From Euryodendron excelsum (Eukaryota > Streptophyta > Magnoliopsida > Ericales > Pentaphylacaceae): a stretch of 64,000 nucleotides of DNA. A program made the translations under genes and the position numbers. The stretch covers positions 50,416,001 to 50,480,000 of the forward strand of contig CM065378.1 in the NCBI GenBank assembly GCA_033060915.1. Direction: 5' to 3'. Position 1 is the first letter of the stretch, and every line of letters starts with the position of its first letter. Shown here piece after piece: positions 57,986-64,000 of the stretch. The notes below the pieces were generated by a model. The model worked only from the letters and a program-made list of their open reading frames with translations, did not search any database and had not been told where the DNA came from.

Positions 57986-58190
57986 GGTGAAGAAACTGCT
58001 GCGGAAATGGTGGGCGGTTCTGCTATTCCTTCCCGCCATTACATTACTCGTGTTCGAGAAGTCGAGAATCTTTCACAATCCCCAAGAACAACTGGCGAAA
58101 TCGGACCTCTCCTTAATGAATACATCCGTAGGGAATCTGAATCGGCTCGATCCAATTACACACAAGGTCAATGGCGCCAAAGAACGTAAG
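57986..58190 (+). pseudogene. Second captured coding fragment, unidentified
   Basis: The frame ATGEETAAEMVGGSAIPSRH (ending near 58030) continues as REVENLSQSPRTTGEIGPLL and EYIRRESESARSNYTQGQ. Just after it, AACGTAAGTCC at about 58184-58194 is a good 5' splice site, so this looks like the end of an exon with the start of its intron. The composition is protein-like and does not match an RBR ligase; it may come from a second host gene. I do not recognise it. Confidence 0.5.
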
Positions 58191-58540
58191 TCCATCTATG
58201 TTGTATCGAGTTTCCAAGATTTTAGGGCATTTTTATACATAACTGAGTCAATGATTTGTACTGACATTTTTTTTTCTTTCTGCAAGTAATTGTTGGCTGT
58301 TTCTTGTATTGTAAAACCCTAAGCATATGTTCGAACGTTGGATTAGCTGCTACTGGGTTTTTTTTGTATGCTAGAGCCTCTTCTAAACTCTACCAGTAGA
58401 GAGAGAGTGCAAACAAATATGATTAGGGGATATTATTTCTTTATTTTGATATGGGTAAGGGTAAAATAGTAATTAAGAAGATATTACTATGCTCTCATCA
58501 GGTTTTCCGTTTGGTCAACCAACGTTGACCCAACGGAATG
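58191..58540 (+). other. Intron-like AT-rich part of Pack-MULE
   Basis: AT-rich and T-rich sequence after the splice-donor-like site, without a reading frame. The right inverted repeat begins at about 58540. Confidence 0.4.
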
Positions 58541-58661
58541 AAAAATTTGTTAACAAAATTAATACAGTAAGGGAGGTCGTTGTAATTTTGAAATGTTGCG
58601 AGAGGTATTTGTATTTTTATAAATGTTAAAGGGAGGTCAATGTAATTTACCCTTTTTTATA

Positions 58662-59732
58662 TTATCTGTGCTTATAGATGGGCCGAAAGGACCTAGTGAC
58701 AAGATTGATGTCTATTTGTAGCCGTTAATTAAGGAGTTGAATGAGCTTTGGAATGACGGTGTATCCACTTTTGATGCATCGACTAAATAGATGTTCCAAT
58801 TGTTCGCATGTTTATTGTGGGCAATTGGTGACTTCTCTGGATACGCCATGCTGTCAGAATGGAGTACCAAAGGTGAATATACCTGCTTGTGTTGCAATAT
58901 GCAAACTAAATCCAAAGGGTTGAAGCACGGAAAAAAGTTTGTCTACATGAGCACCGTAGCTTTTTGCTTACTTGACATAAATTTTGAAGGGATAGAGTAT
59001 CATTTGATAATACCCAGAAAATTGGAACAAAACCTAAAATGTTGTCTGGATTAGAGATGTTGTTATAGTTGGAAGCTAAAGATATTCTTACCTAATACAT
59101 ATTGGATGACCTTACAGTAAGGCACCAGAGATCAAAAGAGAAGCAAAAGAATGATGAGCCCAGAAACCATAATTAGAAAAAGAAGAGCATCTTCTACGAA
59201 TTGCTGTACTGGAAACACAATTTAGTAAGAAGAATATCTATGACAATGTATTATGGACAATATAAGGAGTTGTGGAAAAGTCAAAGGACAATGCAAATGC
59301 TTGACGTGATGAAGGAAATGAAAATTAGAGAAGCATTGCACCCAGTAGAAAAGGGGGCAACAAATTGTACTTGCCTCCTGCTCAGTTCACGATGGCCAAT
59401 GAGGAAAAATATTTGTTCTTAAAAGTGCTAAAGGAAGTTAGAGTGCCGAATGGATATATATCTAATATATCACGACATGTCCATTTAAATGAGAGAACTA
59501 TTTGGGGTTTAAAGAGCCACGATAATCATGTCATGATGCAACAAATTATTCTTTTGGCTATACTGCATTCTTTGCCTAAGAAAGTCATTAAACCGTTGAT
59601 TGAATTGAGCAACTTCTTCAGGTAACTATGCTCGAAGTTGAATCGTGTATCTAACTTGCAGTATGTGACTTGTAGTATATTTAGGATCGTATAGTAGTAA
59701 CTCTGTGTCATCTTGAGAAATTATTTCCCCTG
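58662..59732 (+). pseudogene. CACTA TNP2-type transposase, continued
   Basis: After the Pack-MULE the frame resumes: GPKGPSDKIDVYL, a stop, then PLIKELNELWNDGVSTFDAS, MFQLFACLLWAIGDFSGYAM, LSEWSTKGEYTCLCCN and LKHGKKFVYM. Later, KKKSIFYELLYWK, LYLPPAQFTMANEEKYLFLK, VPNGYISNISRHVHLNE, LKSHDNHVMMQQIILLAIL and PLIELSNFFR cover the end of TNP2 and the following domain (DUF4218-like). It ends in VVTLCHLEKLFPL, exactly at the LTR start at 59733. Many stops and frameshifts. Confidence 0.9.
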
Positions 59733-59920
59733 TGTAAGCACCCCATTTTTGACCACTCGGCAGTCTAAAGTCTGTCCCGACTTGAGTTCAAGTCAATGTG
59801 GACATATTCTAGAATTTTAGCCTAATCCTATCAATTAAACCGCTTCACGGGTCCACCAGGCCCAAATAGAGGCAAAATGACCAAAATGCTTTTGTGAGCG
59901 TTGTTCAGTCCAATCCCATA

Positions 59921-60100
59921 GGCGCGTCTTTTCGAAAACGGTAAGTCCCCTTTCCAATTTCAATAGGCTTGTCTTTCCGAAGATGGTAAGTCCCTTTTCC
60001 AATTCCAATAGGCACGTCTTCTTGAAGACGGTAAGTCCCCTTGCCAATTCTAATAGGAGCGTCTTCCCGAAGACGGTAAGTCCCATTTTCCAATTCCAAT
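59921..60100. repeat. 45-bp tandem repeat, 4 copies
   Basis: Units start at 59921, 59966, 60011 and 60056 with GGCGCGTCTT, GGCTTGTCTT, GGCACGTCTT and GGAGCGTCTT, each 45 bp. Each has an inverted word pair (GTCTTCTTGAAGACGGTAAG) and 'ccaattccaata'. This corresponds to the 81-bp array at 7051-7497 and the single unit at about 14830-14880 in the sister LTRs. Minus-strand frames of 66-83 codons come from the repeat. Confidence 0.9.
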
Positions 60101-61394
60101 TCCAATCCCTCTCTTGAGAAAGTTGATTCCTCGAGACAGTAAGTTTATCCTGATCGGCATGTTTTTCAAAGAAAGTCTCTTTGGAACGGTAAGTCTCTTC
60201 AAACCTATCGACCGGGACGAGACCCCAAGTCCCCTAGATGGTAGAACGGTCCACCTTTGGCGACTGCTAGCTCGCCAATGAAGAAATGTTCGTTTCGGCA
60301 CGCCTTCCGAGAAAGTTAATTTCTCAGGCGCTAAGTCCCTTTAGCAGCTTCTCGAGATCAGGCAGTTTCGAGAATAATCGCGAACCGTTAGAGTAGCGAA
60401 AGTACTCACAGACATCACAACCGTCAGAGTAGCAGAAATACTCGCAAACAGGTCAATATAAGGAATTGCCAACTAACCCCTGTATCACGGGACCGCCGTC
60501 AGAGTGGCGGAAACACTTAAAACCCAGGTTAACACCAGTGCCTGCTAGCCCACTTCGCTGAAAAATGACCAAAATGCCCCTAGGGCCATTTCCGACACGT
60601 TTCTCGAGAAAATACCTAAGTTCTCAGAATGGTAAGTTCACCCTTCCAAGATCGTCTTAGAGACTTTCCGAGCCAATTCCGAGACTTTCCGGTCAAGATG
60701 ACCATTTTGGCCGTAGGCATCCGAACTCCCCGAGAACCACACTGGCTCTGGGTATCAAACCGGTAACCTCCCGAGAATCCTTCTTATTATAGTATTTTCG
60801 ACCTTCCATTATCTTTCTGGATCATTTCAAGTCAGTTCCGGCAAACCCGGTGTAAAATGACAGTTTTGCCCCTGGTGGGTCGGTCACCTTTTCCGACCAC
60901 ACCGGCTCTGGGTATCAAACCAGCAACCTCCTGGGACATTTTAAATAATGTTTCCAAATCTCGAGTCTTCTTCCGGGATATTCTGAGTCCATCCCGGCAG
61001 CTATCCGGCCCGATTGGCCGTTTTGCCCCTAATGGCTCGGTCAACCCTTCCGACAATTCTTGTCATCCTTTTTCAAGGCTAATACCTCCGGGACCCTATT
61101 CTGAGGGTTTCTGTCCTTTTCCGGCCTTCCAGGCCATTCTCGGTCTCTTAAATCCTTTTTGAACTTTCCGGAGTCACTCCTAGTGAAACCAGGCTAAAAA
61201 TTACATGGTAGTCACTAGTACAGGCGCCCAAATCTTCTCAAGATACGTTGCTTACCAACCTTACAACTTTCCTAACTAGCTGGTGCCACTAGTAGTGGAG
61301 CCAAGCCAATATTTGACCTGGCGCCACTCCTAGTGGCACTAGAAGGATTTTTGGTCTAGCGTCACTGCAACAAGTGCCAGGTCATTCTTCTCTA

Positions 61395-61402
61395 TATAAA
61401 TA
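61395..61402 (+). promoter_or_regulatory. TATA box of LTR promoter (plus)
   Basis: TATAAATA followed by CAGAGCC, as in the two sister LTRs. The leader downstream has AAACCCTAG at about 61484 and 61512. Confidence 0.65.
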
Positions 61403-64000
61403 CAGAGCCTCCTCTAGCGTGAAAGAGGTCTCCAAACTTAGTCTAAAAACCCTATTCTTCAATATACAGAGCTAGTAGCCTCCCTAAACCCTAGCTTCTT
61501 TAGGTTTTCCAAACCCTAGCCTCCATACACAAACCTTAGCCTCCTATACACTCATACGCACTCTCATATACTCATACACTAGCCTCAAACTCTCCATTGA
61601 AGACTTAGATTGCTGCAACTACGAAACTTTGAAGATCGAAGACAAACTCTTGAAGACTGAAGTGAAGACCGAAGCAAAGCAAGAAAAGCAAGGTGCGTAA
61701 AGCAAAGCGAAGCGAAATAAACAAGACACAAAGTAGGCTTTCTCTTTAAGTTTACGCATCTTCCCCCTCTCTTCTCTCTCATAACCCACTTTGGGTTTTC
61801 TTCTATTTTAATCCCCCATCTTCTTTCCCTCCTTTCTTACATGCTTGAAACAAGGGACTTCCTGGTCCATGTGTAGGATTAGACTATTGGAGGGTCACCT
61901 TGTCAGGGGCTTTCTTTTAGTCTAACCGGAGACCACGTAGGTTCGGCCCCCTTGATTATGTGGTGAAGCCTTAACCTTGTATGTTCACGACCCCAATTTG
62001 TATTGTGCATATCATGATCTTGTATTCCTCCAAAATTCGTTTTCAAACTTGCGTCAAAACCTTCCTTTTCAAAACTTGTTTTCAAAATCACAATCCTAGG
62101 GTGATTCTAGCCTTTTCATGGTTAGGGTTGTTTTAGGAAAGTGTTACATTTAAAGTGACCAATATGGTCCATATTTTCAAAATCATGGTTGTTTTCAAAA
62201 CCACTATCCTAAAGTGGTTCTAGCCTTCTTATGGTTAAAATCGCTTTAGGAAAGTGAGATATTTTATATACTTTCTAAAAACTCCCTTTCAAAAATCTCC
62301 TCCTTAAAATCTCTTTTCCAATATGCTTTCCATAAGCTCTCTTTAAATTCTTTTCCAAAATTATTTTCAAAAACTCCCTCCAAAAATCTATTTTTCAAAA
62401 CTTCTTTTTCAATTCCTTTACTAAAAACTCTCTCCTTAAAATTCTTTTTCTAAAAACACTCCCTAGGTTTCCTTCTTAGAAAACTCTCTCCCTAAATCTC
62501 TTTTCTAAAAAAACTCTTTCCAAAAATCTCTTCTCAAAAATCCCATTCTAAAAACTCTCTTCAAAATTCACTTTCTAAAAACTCCTTTCTAGGATTTCTT
62601 TCCAAAAATCTCCTTCTCTAAAAACTCACTTTCCAAAAATCCCTTTTCTTGGTGTCCAAGTTAAACCTTAGAACCCATGATTAGGAAACCCTAATTTTCC
62701 TTCCTAAAAACATGATTTTCAATCTTGCTTTAAAACCTAGGTTTCCAAAATCTATTTTTCTACATCAAAACTATAGTCTTACAAATTTAGGGCTTCCAAA
62801 ACTTCCATTTCCAAATTCATGCCAAATCCAATCTTTCCTTTACAAAACCAAATCCAATCTTCCCTTAAGGAAACCAAATCCAATCTCCCTTTAGGAAACT
62901 AGATACAATCCTCTGTTTTTGGAAACAAAATCAAAACACCTTTTTTTAGAAACGAAATCAATCCTTCGTTTTAGGAAATAGGAATCTCAATCATTCCTAG
63001 TCTAAACCTTTTCTAATCCACTCTTTCCTAATCTCCTACCTTCCTAAACCATAAGTTTCCCAAACCTAAACATTTAAATCTTTCCTTAAACTTTAAGCTT
63101 TCAAATCTTTCATAAACCAACCCTTTCCTAATTCCATACCTTTTCAAATTTCAAAACTTTTTAAATCCAAACCTTTCTTAAGTTAAAACTTTTTAAATCC
63201 AAACCTTTCTTAAGTTAAAACTTTCTAAAATTCTAAACTTTCCTAAACTTCAAATCTTTCTAAATCTAAAACTTTCTAAACCCAAACCTTTCTTACTTTC
63301 AAAACTTACCTATTTCAAAACATTCCAAATTCAAAACTTTCCAACTTTAAAAATTTCTTAAAACGGAAACTTTCCTAATTCGAAATATTTCCTAAACCAA
63401 AACTTTTCTAAAATGAAACTTTTTTAAAATGAACATTTCTAATTCGAACTTTTCTTAATTTGAACCCTTCCTAAATCCAATCTTTCCTAATCTTCTAAGT
63501 CCAACATTCGAGTCAAATCTTTCTTAATCTCTAGTCTTTCCTAAATCCTATCATCCTAAGCGTAGGTTTCCTAAATCTCTCAATCTTCCAACCCAAATTT
63601 CGATTCAATTTCTTCTTCCAATCATACCTTCTATTTTCTATCAAACTCTTGTTCAAACTACGACTGACTTGATTCCTCCAAAAAGGATACGTAGGCAACC
63701 CTCATGGGTGCAGTCACAACCTTTTTCAAATCTCCAATTCCACAATCTTCTTCAAGTTTCTAATTTCCTAATCTCTTCCGAGCTTCCAATCCTAAATTTC
63801 TACTTTCAATTCTCTATTTCCAATTTCTAAAACTTTCCAATTTCAAATCTATCTTTTCGAATCTATTTTCTAAAATCAAATCAATTTCTCTTCAATTCTT
63901 CTTTTCCAAATCTATTTTCCAACTTCTTTTCTTGCACTTACATATTATGCATCATGTCTTTTTAAAAATTCTTTTTCTAAAGTAGGTAGGATTGAACATT

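Larger units (their letters stand above)
57000..58652 (+). mobile_element. Pack-MULE with captured host gene fragments
   Basis: A Mutator-type element with a perfect 9-bp duplication TTTTTTATA (56991-56999 and 58653-58661). Its terminal inverted repeats are about 110 bp: the left starts GGGTAAATTACGCGGACC, the right, read in reverse, GGGTAAATTACATTGACC, and both continue with 'ctttaacattta', 'aaatacaa' and 'acctccc'. There is no transposase inside. Instead it carries host coding sequence: the first part of an RBR-type E3 ligase gene (57582-57985) and an unidentified second piece. That is the definition of a Pack-MULE. It was inserted into the CACTA transposase, since the frame PPWMCMKQPFFI resumes after it. 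Confidence 0.93.
53659..59732 (+). mobile_element. CACTA (En/Spm-type) transposon, left part
   Basis: Starts with the classic terminus CACTACAAGAAAAGAGG. Subterminal repeats follow at 53690-53900 (TTTGTGACGGCTAC, TTTGCGACGGCTATG, TTTGCGACAGG). A TNP2-type transposase relic follows at 55904-56990 and 58662-59732, in the + direction. The element is opened by a Pack-MULE (57000-58652) and by a MITE (54715-54981) and is cut at 59732 by a giant LTR, so its right end lies beyond the window. It cannot move on its own because the transposase is full of stops. Confidence 0.88.
59733..64000 (+). mobile_element. Giant Ogre/Tat-type LTR, runs off window end
   Basis: Starts TGTAAGCACCCC inside the CACTA transposase codon run (…FPL). 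It follows the order of 14632-19441: start block, GTCTT…GAAGAC units, TATA box at 61395, leader with AAACCCTAG boxes, a pyrimidine-rich short-unit region (62280-63600) and the GATACGTAGG motif near 63687. The 5 bases before it are CCCTG; whether it is a solo LTR or the left LTR of a whole element cannot be told from this window. Frames inside it, including 59835-60301 and 60832-61162, are not genes. Confidence 0.9.

Noticed and set aside
1..64000. CRISPR arrays, bacterial operons, phage or organelle genes
   Set aside because: No regular short repeats with unique spacers, no ribosome-binding-site-led genes, and no recognised chloroplast or mitochondrial genes. The repeats here are contiguous tandem arrays.
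1..64000. tRNA and rRNA genes
   Set aside because: No cloverleaf with both boxes and no conserved rRNA words were found; the only tRNA-like hints are retroelement primer sites and the SINE-like unit at 42505.

Overview
This window looks like repeat-dense nuclear DNA of a flowering plant, probably a eudicot. The evidence is plant-type retrotransposons of the Ogre/Tat, Tekay-like and copia types, a CACTA element with a TNP2-type transposase, hAT and Mutator-type elements, many GA/CT and AT microsatellites, and a MIR169 microRNA hairpin. I found no intact host protein-coding gene. Nearly all open frames are chance or tandem-repeat frames, or decayed transposon and captured-gene fragments.

Layout. 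1-21887 is one pol-less Ogre/Tat-like LTR retrotransposon on the + strand. It has a 5' LTR remnant (1-1715), a primer-binding site, a broken gag (about 8395-9740 and 12437-13320) and a 3' LTR (19681-21887). Three solo LTRs are inserted in it: 2601-7693 (minus, duplication CAGGC), about 9751-12436 (Tekay-like) and 14632-19441 (plus, duplication ACAAA). 22736-29507 is a decayed Ogre-type LTR fragment split by another 5.2 kb solo LTR (23408-28623, duplication GTGAT). 29508-39240 is a non-autonomous copia-like element on the minus strand, whose right LTR is split by a 3.85 kb Tekay-like insertion (35329-39181, duplication AAGGA).

39255-48275 holds two diverged copies of one locus (A, 39255-41370; B, 45205-48275), each opened by different insertions: a solo LTR in A and a small copia-like element carrying a hAT transposase fragment in B. 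Between them lie a repeat shared with the right flank of the Ogre element, a SINE-like unit, and a hAT element that holds a solo LTR. Next to copy B, on the minus strand, is the one feature likely to be functional: a MIR169 hairpin (about 48535-48670), with a decayed second copy about 250 bp away.

48880-53658 is AT-rich DNA with little that can be identified. From 53659 a CACTA transposon runs to 59732 and is cut there by another giant LTR that runs off the window end. Its TNP2-type transposase is interrupted by a Pack-MULE (57000-58652, 9-bp duplication) carrying the first part of a host RBR-type E3 ubiquitin ligase gene.

How the parts relate. The layers give a relative order of events: the CACTA element is older than the Pack-MULE and the LTR inside it, and the Ogre element is older than its three solo LTRs. 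None of the transposons here encodes a full set of proteins for movement. Family names come from recognised motifs and remembered family consensus features, not from database searches.
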